This document shows, piece after piece, positions 54,718 through 61,454 of a stretch of 64,000 bases of DNA. A model generated the notes under the pieces. It saw nothing but the letters and a program-made list of their open reading frames with translations, searched no databases and was not told the DNA's origin. Position numbers and translations under genes: made by a program. Location of the stretch: positions 1 to 64,000 of the forward strand of contig JAITTG010000064.1 of NCBI GenBank assembly GCA_031287095.1, read 5' to 3'. How positions within the stretch are numbered: the first letter of the stretch is position 1; each line of letters opens with the position of its first letter. This stretch comes from Candidatus Parendomicrobium reticulitermitis (lineage in GTDB: Bacteria > Elusimicrobiota > Endomicrobiia > Endomicrobiales > Endomicrobiaceae).

Positions 54718-55350
54718 ATGTTTGAGTCCAAAAGTTTTGTTGAAATTTTGCAATTAGGCGGGATTACTTTTTATGTTCTTATGACAGTCTCAATATTTTC
54801 TGTGGCTATAATATTTTTTAAAATTATTGAGTTTTGGGCAAAATCAAGAATGGATAGAAAAAAATTTACAACACGGGTCTCGACTCTAATCAAACAAGGA
54901 CGACTTGCCGAGACTGCTGATTTTTGTAATAAAACAATATCTCCCATGGCGGCAGTAGTAAAAGCGGGAATTACGGCAATTACCTTGAGAAATACAAATA
55001 TCACAGACGCTATGGACAGAGAAATTATGATAGAGACCGTGAAATTAGAGAAATTTACAACGATAATAGGAACTGTTGGAAGCGTATCGGTGTATATAGG
55101 TTTGCTCGGCACAGTGCTTGGCATTATCAGAGCATTCCACGATATTTCGTCTGCCGGTTCCGGCGGTATTTCCGTGGTAATCAGCGGAGTCGCAGAAGCA
55201 TTAGTCGCAACGGCAACCGGTCTTTTTGTGGCTATCCCAGCGGTTGTGGCTTATAATTTTTTTGTGAAAACCATAGATAAATTTGTAGTGAATATGGAAT
55301 ACTGCGCCTCAGCCGTAGAAGACGCCGCGGCTTCCATCATTAAGAAATAG
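54718..55350 (+). CDS. tolQ: TolQ/ExbB/MotA-family proton channel subunit
   Basis: The 210-aa protein has three membrane helices: about 14-36 (YVLMTVSIFSVAIIFFKI), about 118-140 and about 155-180. It carries the family motif IGTVGSVSVYIGLLGTVLGI followed by ISGVAEALVATATGLFVAIP. With TolR it forms the proton-driven motor of the Tol system. AAGGAG lies before ATG 54718 (MFESKSF), preferred over 54688. It is 10 bp before tolR. Confidence 0.93.
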   Translation: MFESKSFVEILQLGGITFYVLMTVSIFSVAIIFFKIIEFWAKSRMDRKKFTTRVSTLIKQGRLAETADFCNKTISPMAAVVKAGITAITLRNTNITDAMDREIMIETVKLEKFTTIIGTVGSVSVYIGLLGTVLGIIRAFHDISSAGSGGISVVISGVAEALVATATGLFVAIPAVVAYNFFVKTIDKFVVNMEYCASAVEDAAASIIKK

Positions 55351-55360
55351 GGGTAACGGC

Positions 55361-55768
55361 ATGAGAAGAACAAGAAGAAAAAGAAACGCTGTAATGGCGG
55401 AAATAAATATCACTCCTTTTACCGATGTGGTTTTGGTTTTGTTAATTATTTTTATGATAACTACTCCTATGCTTATGCAGCCCGCCTTAAAAGTCAATTT
55501 GCCAAAATCGCAAATTGCGCAAGTTGAAGATAGTTCAAACATTGATGTTTTAATCACAAAAGACGGCGCGGCAATCATTGCAGGCAGACAAATTCAAAGC
55601 GCTAATATAGAAAGCGAGATAAGAAATATGCTGCTTAAATCTCCCAGCAGAGCAATCATTGTTAAAGGCGACAAAGACGCTAAATATGATTTCATAATAG
55701 ATTTTATGAATAGGGCGCGCCGCGCGGGAGCCGAGAAATTTGCCCTTGCCGTTGACAATAAAAAATGA
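55361..55768 (+). CDS. tolR: TolR/ExbD-family proton channel subunit
   Basis: The 135-aa protein has one N-terminal membrane helix with the conserved ITPFTDVVLVLLIIFMITTP (about 18-37), whose Asp is the proton-binding residue. A periplasmic domain follows with VNLPKSQIAQ and IVKGDKDAKYDFIIDFMNRA. It partners TolQ. Its stop overlaps the start of the PHP-domain gene (ATGA). Confidence 0.93.
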   Translation: MRRTRRKRNAVMAEINITPFTDVVLVLLIIFMITTPMLMQPALKVNLPKSQIAQVEDSSNIDVLITKDGAAIIAGRQIQSANIESEIRNMLLKSPSRAIIVKGDKDAKYDFIIDFMNRARRAGAEKFALAVDNKK

Positions 55769-57099
55769 ATTTAAAAAAAATAGCGTTACCAATCTCATGC
55801 ATCATTCTAATCATAATTTCACACATCTTGTTTTATAATCCCGCAGAACTTATAGATATTGTCAGCGGACAAAAAGCGCAAGGCTTTTCTATAGTATGGC
55901 ATAATATCCGCTATTTAATAGAGCCGTTATACGCTTTTGTCTATTATGTTTTGACGCTTAACAAAGATTTTTATAAGCCTGCTTTAATCGCTTGGACTTG
56001 TTGGTTAGTAATCGGCATTTTTATATATTGCGCCGTCAAAAAAATTGATTTTTCTAAATGGATTGTTAAAACTCTATACGCTGTTTTGGCTCTTGTTACG
56101 CTTTTTGCTTTTTGCGCGCTTGTTCCGATACCGGGTCCAAAACTTATTAAACCTCAAAATTACATATCATTTGATATTCATTCCCATTCAAGATTTTCAC
56201 ACGACAATTCTTCAACAGAAAAGTTTAATCAAATTTTTCACGCTTGGGCGGGTTATGACGCGTATTTTATCAGCGAGCATAATAACACTTCAAGTTTTGA
56301 ACATTTCCCCAAAAACGCTCAATTAAAAACAGTTTTTCCAGCCATACAGATAAAGAGCAGGGAAAGAGGATTATCTCTTGTTTTGTTATCGGCGCAGCCT
56401 TTTGACGGCTCTCAGTATGTGGATTTGACAGTAAAAGACATTATAAAAAAAGCGCATGATAACGATATGCTTGCCATTATGCCGCATTGGTGGAAATGGA
56501 ACGCGTATTCTTTCCAAGATTTAAAAAATATGGGCATAGACGGTTTTGAGATTTATAATTGCGGATACAGAAATTTTGATGCGGCGCAAAGACAGAAATT
56601 GATAGATTTTGCCAAAAACAATAATTTGCCGACATTCGGCTCGACGGACTGGCACGGCTGGGGCTATATGACGGATGTTTGGACAGTAATTGAGAGCAAA
56701 ACAACAGAAAATTTAAAAGAACAACTCGCCAAAACCTCTCAGACAAAAGTAATTCTATACAGGCAAGAGCAAAGCGGCTCAATAATAAGATTTATAATAG
56801 AGCCAATATCCGCATATTATTACTATATAAGAGACGCAGACAATAAAATGCTTGCAAGTTTTATTTTATGGTTTATAATCCTTTTCGCATTTTTTAAAAC
56901 AAAACTCTCAAAAATTTTTATCAAATATCTGCCATTATTTTTCTCAATAATTTTTGTAGCGGCGGCGGGGTATTTTCTATACATATATATACCCGCCCGC
57001 CAAACAAACACGATGTTATTTCCAAGTCTATTTTTTGGCTGTCTAGGACTTGCTCTGTTATGGTATGGGCTATGGAAATTGAGGAATAGATGCGGCTAA
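55765..57099 (+). CDS. Membrane-embedded PHP-domain phosphoesterase-like protein
   Basis: The 444-aa protein has three predicted N-terminal membrane helices (about 5-25, 50-70, 75-115). A central PHP domain keeps its metal residues: FDIHSHSRFSHD (about 133-144), YFISEHNN, AIMPHWWKW and GSTDWHGWG. Two or three C-terminal helices (about 360-440) follow. PHP domains are metal-dependent phosphoesterases, e.g. histidinol phosphatase or the polymerase exonuclease. The substrate here is unknown. Its start overlaps tolR by 4 bp, so it is expressed with tolQR. Confidence 0.82.
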   Translation: MNLKKIALPISCIILIIISHILFYNPAELIDIVSGQKAQGFSIVWHNIRYLIEPLYAFVYYVLTLNKDFYKPALIAWTCWLVIGIFIYCAVKKIDFSKWIVKTLYAVLALVTLFAFCALVPIPGPKLIKPQNYISFDIHSHSRFSHDNSSTEKFNQIFHAWAGYDAYFISEHNNTSSFEHFPKNAQLKTVFPAIQIKSRERGLSLVLLSAQPFDGSQYVDLTVKDIIKKAHDNDMLAIMPHWWKWNAYSFQDLKNMGIDGFEIYNCGYRNFDAAQRQKLIDFAKNNNLPTFGSTDWHGWGYMTDVWTVIESKTTENLKEQLAKTSQTKVILYRQEQSGSIIRFIIEPISAYYYYIRDADNKMLASFILWFIILFAFFKTKLSKIFIKYLPLFFSIIFVAAAGYFLYIYIPARQTNTMLFPSLFFGCLGLALLWYGLWKLRNRCG

Positions 57100-57260
57100 A
57101 GCCGCACACATGGCAGGCATAACAATTAAGCGCAATGGGATGGACGCTTTACTTTTTGGCGTCTTTTAATGTTGTAAGGGCGGGTTTGAAATCCGCCCTT
57201 ATGCCGCATAAGCAAATCTCGTCAAAATATGCTCAAAATGCTTCGCGAAAGCGCCGCAAT
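57100..57260 (+). repeat. 3'-end structured repeat, copy D (downstream of PHP gene)
   Basis: Directly after the PHP stop, in the gene's direction, are GCGGC TAAA GCCGC, then AAGCGCAATGGGATGGACGC followed by TT and TTTTTGGCGTCTTTT, and later aaatatgctcaaaatgcttc (about 57225). These match, in order, parts of copies A-C. The long hairpin in the middle is replaced by a gggcgggtttgaaatccgcc palindrome. Confidence 0.7.
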
Positions 57261-57412
57261 GATACAGCGATTATCCATACAAAGATTGCGCCGCGCTATT
57301 GGCGAGTTGTTAGTTGTCATCAATGCGCTTAAAAAGAGGGGAAAAGCGTCTTGTCCGGCATTGCTCGCATTAAAACGCAAGCCAAACAGAAAAGATGGTT
57401 GAGGGTATCTGT

Positions 57413-57670
57413 ATGAATACGATAATGGAACTCTTGGAAAACATTGATAAACTTCACACAACCCCGATGGGGGCGGAACGCATAAGAAAAAACCTCAATT
57501 TGACCATTTCTGACATAGTCCTATGGTGCAAACAAGAGATACAGGAGCCAAAAGCAGAAATTGCCCGTCACGGTAAGAATTGGTATGTTCGCGTCGACGG
57601 CTGTGAAATCACCGTAAACGCCCATAGTTACACAATAATAACTGCGCACAGAAAAGAGACTACCGCATGA
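57413..57670 (+). CDS. DUF3781-family protein
   Basis: The 85-aa protein matches DUF3781: ENIDKLHTTPMGAERIRKNL, IVLWCKQEIQ, and ARHGKNWYVRVDGCEITVNA followed by YTIITAH. The function is unknown; members are small single-domain proteins, frequent in gut bacteria. GAGGGT lies about 7 bp before ATG 57413, preferred over ATG 57395. Its last codons overlap the next gene (ATGA). Confidence 0.85.
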   Translation: MNTIMELLENIDKLHTTPMGAERIRKNLNLTISDIVLWCKQEIQEPKAEIARHGKNWYVRVDGCEITVNAHSYTIITAHRKETTA

Positions 57671-57876
57671 GCAAATATGAACCGTTGTGGAAACACCTCA
57701 AGGCAAATGGAAGCTCCGCATTGAAACTCACTTTTGAAGAAATTAGAACCATTCTCGGCTTTGACATAGACCATTCTTTCTTGACATATAAGAAAGAGGC
57801 ATATCAATTTGGGTATCAGGTTGGTAAAATTTCAATGAAAGAAAAACATGTCACATTTAATAGGAGTACGAAATGA
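57667..57876 (+). CDS. Small protein of unknown function downstream of DUF3781
   Basis: The 69-aa protein begins SKYEPLWKHLKANGSSALKL, followed by TFEEIRTILGF. The PLWxxLK...LTFEEIxxILG pattern is recognisable in many small uncharacterised bacterial proteins. It overlaps the DUF3781 gene by 4 bp and the flavodoxin remnant by 4 bp, so the three were once a coupled unit. Confidence 0.75.
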   Translation: MSKYEPLWKHLKANGSSALKLTFEEIRTILGFDIDHSFLTYKKEAYQFGYQVGKISMKEKHVTFNRSTK

Positions 57877-58072
57877 AGATAGTGGTTATATACGCTCAAA
57901 GTACGGAAATTCCAAACAATACGCCGCATGGATAGCGGAAGAACTTCACATTAGTGGGACTAGAAGGATTGAGTACATAATGAGCAAAAAATTGGATACG
58001 ATAAGGATATTAGCGGATTTAGTTCTTGATTGTTTTTGCGGCGGCGAAACTGATATTTTAGATAGACCCTGA
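57873..58072 (+). pseudogene. Flavodoxin remnant, frameshifted and truncated
   Basis: From ATG 57873 (GGAG upstream) the frame reads MKIVVIYA, the flavodoxin start. After about 57894 the family sequence continues in another frame as SKYGNSKQYAAWIAEELH, the FMN-phosphate loop and first helix. A single missing base at the GCTC explains the shift. After that the homology stops; the rest (IEYIMSKKLDTIRILADLVL, to a stop at 58072) is not flavodoxin. So only about 25 residues of the domain remain, in two frames. Confidence 0.75.
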
Positions 58073-58092
58073 CTAATGATTATGGAGGCAAT

Positions 58093-58668
58093 ATGGAAAG
58101 GCTTAAATGGAAGGCGGGGAATTCTTTGTATCCTTTGCCCGTAGTTTTGGTTTCTTGCGGTGATTTGGACGGGCTTAAAAACATTATTACTTTGGCTTGG
58201 GTGGGGACTATTGCAAGCGACCCGGCTATGGTTTCTATTTCTGTGCGTCCTGAAAGATATTCCCACGCTTTGATTATGAAAAACAAATCTTTTGTTATCA
58301 ATTTGGCAACCAAAAAATTGATTTATGCTTTGGATTGGTGCGGAGTGAAGTCTGGACGAGATTTTGATAAATTTAAACAAATGAAATTGACAGCCGTCAA
58401 AGCGCAAAAAGTCAGCGCGCCGCTAATAAAAGAGTCGCCCATCAATATTGAGTGCGTGATAAAAGATGTCAAACGCTATGGCGCGCACGATGTGTTTTTA
58501 TCAGAAGTTGCCGCAGTCAATGCCGACCCCGCCTTTATGAATACTAAAACGGACAAATTTGATTTTATGAAGTGCAAACCAATTTGTTATTGTCATGGAA
58601 ATTATTATGAAGTAGGCAAATACTTAGGCAATTTCGGATTTTCTGTGAGAAAAAAGAGGAGCAGATAA
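58093..58668 (+). CDS. Flavin reductase-like (flavoredoxin) protein
   Basis: The 191-aa protein has the flavin-reductase-like FMN-binding domain: YPLPVVLVSCGDLDGLKNII, LAWVGTIASDPAMVSISVRP, SFVINLATKKLI and CGVKSGRDFDKF. Such proteins bind FMN and pass electrons from NAD(P)H or iron-sulfur partners. GGAGG lies before ATG 58093. The broken flavodoxin just upstream may once have been its electron partner. Confidence 0.9.
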   Translation: MERLKWKAGNSLYPLPVVLVSCGDLDGLKNIITLAWVGTIASDPAMVSISVRPERYSHALIMKNKSFVINLATKKLIYALDWCGVKSGRDFDKFKQMKLTAVKAQKVSAPLIKESPINIECVIKDVKRYGAHDVFLSEVAAVNADPAFMNTKTDKFDFMKCKPICYCHGNYYEVGKYLGNFGFSVRKKRSR

Positions 58669-59076
58669 TCCGCGCCATAAGTTTAAGCGCAGTTGGATGT
58701 CCGCTTTGCTTTTCGGGGTTTGCGTCTTTTCTATGATAATCTAATCAGTCTATTGTTTTACAATTCTCTGAAATTGCCCTATTAGATATAGCGGTATGTC
58801 GTATAGATTTTTGTTTTTGCCGTATTTTGTAAGGGAAGTTCTTATCTCTTTTTCATTTTGGAATAATGCTTAAAACTGATAAAATCATCGCTCCATCTAA
58901 AATCCCGCAGGGATTTAATGTTAACCGCATATTGCCGCAATCTATGCAAAAACGCTTTGCGGACATCAATCCATCTTATATTGCTCCTCGCTCTTACAGG
59001 AAAAAGACTTTGGGTAAAGCGAAAATAGAGGAAAACGCAAAAGCGAGATAGAAAAAATTTTAAAATAGGAGAGTAT
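58669..59076 (+). repeat. 3'-end repeat remnant (copy E) and repeat-bearing gap
   Basis: Directly after the flavin reductase stop come ttaagcgcagttggatgtcc, gctttgctttt and gcgtctttt, aligned with the AAGCG...CGCTT and T-run part of copies A-D. Further right, near 58905-58945, is aatcccgcagggatttaatg with ccgcatattgccgcaa, a reversed piece of the catagcctgcggcaata unit. A 61-codon frame at 58869 is made of this repeat and has no family resemblance. No gene is supported. Confidence 0.55.
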
Positions 59077-59532
59077 ATGTTAAAAAAACTTTTTAGTTTT
59101 ATTTTTATTGACGGGGATTTAAAAAATGACATTAAGTTTTTAAAAACCGCGCCTTTGTTTGCGGGAGTTTCCGATAGGGCTTTGGCTCAGATTGCTTTGC
59201 TTGTTTTTAAGAAAACCGCTCTGGAAGGCGAGATTGTGTTTTCGCCAAATCAAGAAGCGCAGGTTATCTATATAGTAAAAAGCGGCGCCGTTCAACTTGC
59301 GGGCGGTGGGAAAGAAAAAACAATAAAAGCGGGCGGGCATTTTGGAGAGATTGCCTTTATAAAGGATTCCAAACACAATATCTCCGCTAAGGCGCTTGAA
59401 AATAGCGAACTTTATTTGATTTACCGCATCAAGTTTGAAGATTTAGCGGAATCGGACGGCAAAACGGGCTTTAAAATTATGAAAAACTTTTTAAATAGTT
59501 TAGGCGCAAAATTTAACAATTTAGAGATTTAA
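59077..59532 (+). CDS. Cyclic-nucleotide-binding (CAP_ED-type) domain protein
   Basis: The 151-aa protein consists of one cNMP-binding domain: FLKTAPLFAGVSDRALAQIA, ALEGEIVFSPNQEAQVIYIV, KSGAVQLAGGGKEK, then GGHFGEIAFIKDSKHNISAK with the phosphate-binding GE in the expected place but the usual Arg replaced. No DNA-binding domain follows, so it is not a CRP-type regulator by itself. It lies 2 bp before the AI-2E-type permease gene and may regulate it or sense a small ligand. Confidence 0.85.
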   Translation: MLKKLFSFIFIDGDLKNDIKFLKTAPLFAGVSDRALAQIALLVFKKTALEGEIVFSPNQEAQVIYIVKSGAVQLAGGGKEKTIKAGGHFGEIAFIKDSKHNISAKALENSELYLIYRIKFEDLAESDGKTGFKIMKNFLNSLGAKFNNLEI

Positions 59533-59534
59533 TT

Positions 59535-60584
59535 ATGATGAATGAATCGGCAAAAACCAGAATTTTTATAGTAGCAATATTATTTTTTCTTGCGCTATGT
59601 TTGTTTTTATATTTTGCAAGAAACATTTTGACGCCTTTTTTGCTGGCGGCTTTTATCACTTATCTTTTATCGCCTTTGGTTTTAAGAATACAAGCGGCAG
59701 GTTTTAGAAGGTGGGTCGCGGTTTTAGCGATAGCGCTTTTTGTTTTAATCGCTTTAACCGTTTTGCTATTGTTTTTAGTTCCTATGCTCATAAGAGAATT
59801 TAGTAAATTAAATATAGATTTCCCCTATTATTATAATTTCGTTTATTCTCATTTTGAAATAATAAAAAGTAAACTTGAAGAAGTCGCTCCCATTATACAG
59901 GAGCAGCATATATTTGACGCCGCTATAGCAAAAATTCAATCTATTGTTTTTGCGCAAACCCAAAAAATTCCGTCGTATTTAGTCAGTTTTTTCGGGGCTT
60001 TTTCTATGTTTATTTTAGTTCCTATGCTTGTATTTTTTATGCTTATAGGCGGGAATAAAATGTTTGATACAATAGTGGAACTTGTCCCTTCAAGTTCTGT
60101 TGAAACCATTCTTTCTATGCTTTATGAAATGGACTCTTCGCTTGGCAAATATATAAGAGGACAACTTATAGAAGCATCTTTTGTCGGCATTATGAGTATA
60201 ATTGTTTTAAGCATCTGGAATGTAAATTTTGCTTTGCTTATAGGCGTGAGCGCGGGTTTTGCCAATTTAATACCTTATGTGGGACCTTCTTTTGGCTTGA
60301 TTTTTGCTTCTATAGTCGCTCTCGTCCAATATCAAGATATTTTTGTTTTGGTTAAAATCATTCCATCTTTTTTAATCATTCAGTTTTTAGACAATAATTT
60401 GATTCAGCCTCTTGTGGTAGGGCGCAATGTAAATTTGGGACCTGTATCTATGATTTTTGCAATGCTTGCGGCGGCTCAAGTTTTTGGTTTCTTAGGCATA
60501 TTTTTTGCCGTGCCGGCTGCGGCAATCATAAAAACCATTTTTTTGATGTTATTGCAAAAATATAAAAAAGCCGTATTCTATTAA
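59535..60584 (+). CDS. AI-2E family transporter (PerM/YdiK-like permease)
   Basis: The 349-aa membrane protein has paired N-terminal helices (about 9-60), a soluble helical segment (about 90-140) and several C-terminal helices. Family motifs are FARNILTPFLLAAFITYLLS, NLIPYVGPSFG (about 245) and IQFLDNNLIQPLVVGRNVNL. The family includes TqsA and Na/H-antiporter-like members; the substrate cannot be assigned. It is coupled to the cNMP-domain gene upstream. An in-frame second ATG at 59538 is equally possible. Confidence 0.9.
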   Translation: MMNESAKTRIFIVAILFFLALCLFLYFARNILTPFLLAAFITYLLSPLVLRIQAAGFRRWVAVLAIALFVLIALTVLLLFLVPMLIREFSKLNIDFPYYYNFVYSHFEIIKSKLEEVAPIIQEQHIFDAAIAKIQSIVFAQTQKIPSYLVSFFGAFSMFILVPMLVFFMLIGGNKMFDTIVELVPSSSVETILSMLYEMDSSLGKYIRGQLIEASFVGIMSIIVLSIWNVNFALLIGVSAGFANLIPYVGPSFGLIFASIVALVQYQDIFVLVKIIPSFLIIQFLDNNLIQPLVVGRNVNLGPVSMIFAMLAAAQVFGFLGIFFAVPAAAIIKTIFLMLLQKYKKAVFY

Positions 60585-60622
60585 AATTATATTAAACGCA
60601 AAATAATTTTGCCTCTCGCCGT

Positions 60623-60724
60623 CATTGCCGAGCGTCTCTATCGGGAAACCAAGTTTAAACACAAGACGATTTTATGGCGGCGATTTTTGTGGAAAGTGGT
60701 TCCCGACAGAGACGCTCGGGAATG
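60623..60724. repeat. Long inverted repeat downstream of AI-2E transporter gene
   Basis: The arms cattgccgagcgtctctatc plus gggaaacc (60623-60650) and ggttcccgacagagacgctc plus gggaatg (60698-60724) are about 27 bp with two or three mismatches, around a 47-bp interior. In RNA this would form a strong stem. It fills most of the 210-bp gap before the NimA-like gene. Confidence 0.75.
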
Positions 60725-60794
60725 CCACAGTGGGCGCGGTATTCGGCAATAATGACTTAAAGATAATCAGTGTTTCGTTAAACAAGGATGTTTC

Positions 60795-61274
60795 ATGAGA
60801 AGAGCAGACAGAGAAGTTAAAGATTTTTCAGAGATTATTAGAATTTTAGACGGTTGCAATACCATTCATTTGGCTTTGTGTTTGGACAATAAGCCTTATA
60901 GCGTCCCGATAAATTTCGGATACATTGTTGAGGCTGACAATAAATTGTCCATATATCTGCACGGCGCAAAAGAAGGCAGAAAACATACTATGTTGGAACA
61001 AAATCCCAATGTTTCTTTTAGCGGAATTGCTTTTGAAAAATTCTTCGGGTCTGACGAAACGCAAAGATATACTACGCATTATCAAAGTATTATAGGGGAA
61101 GGTAAAATCTCAATCATAAACGCTCTTGAAGAGAAAGTTAAAGGATTAAACCTTTTGATGAAACATTGCGGATTTAAAGAGAGTCACTCTTATCCCCAGC
61201 AAGCATTAGAGGCTGTCCGAGTATTAAAAATTGAAGTTGAAACAATCGCTGGAAAACAAAACGGGATTTTCTAA
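60795..61274 (+). CDS. NimA-like pyridoxamine 5'-phosphate oxidase-family flavoprotein
   Basis: The 159-aa protein has the split-barrel FMN fold of the NimA group: MRRADREVKDFSEIIRILDG, TIHLALCLDNKPYSVPINFG, LYLHGAKEG-like IYLHGAKEGRKHTMLEQN and SIIGEGKISI. Members reduce nitro compounds, including nitroimidazole drugs in some bacteria, but most have unknown substrates. It lies between two repeat-bearing gaps. Confidence 0.88.
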   Translation: MRRADREVKDFSEIIRILDGCNTIHLALCLDNKPYSVPINFGYIVEADNKLSIYLHGAKEGRKHTMLEQNPNVSFSGIAFEKFFGSDETQRYTTHYQSIIGEGKISIINALEEKVKGLNLLMKHCGFKESHSYPQQALEAVRVLKIEVETIAGKQNGIF

Positions 61275-61454
61275 TTTCCGCCGCTTGATAGTTTGGCATC
61301 TTGTCAGCGGAGATTGCGGGTTAAGTCCGCAAACCCAAGTATTGTAGGCGGCAAGCGCAAAGCCGCAAGCGATAAACTCAATGCCCGTAGGCGGCAAATC
61401 TAAAACTCGCAGGCGGAGATAACGCCGTAAAATATAAGGAACTGGCGCAATAAT
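61275..61454. repeat. Intergenic palindromes before yfhO-like gene
   Basis: This 180-bp gap has gattgcgggttaagtccgca (class seen at 33735 and 46157) and several cgcaggcgg/gtaggcggc pieces. The AAGGA near 61437 is about 14 bp from the next ATG, a long spacing for a ribosome-binding site. Confidence 0.5.

Noticed and set aside
58869..59051. 61-codon frame with a plausible start
   Set aside because: It includes a reversed piece of an intergenic repeat, lacks a ribosome-binding site and resembles no family.
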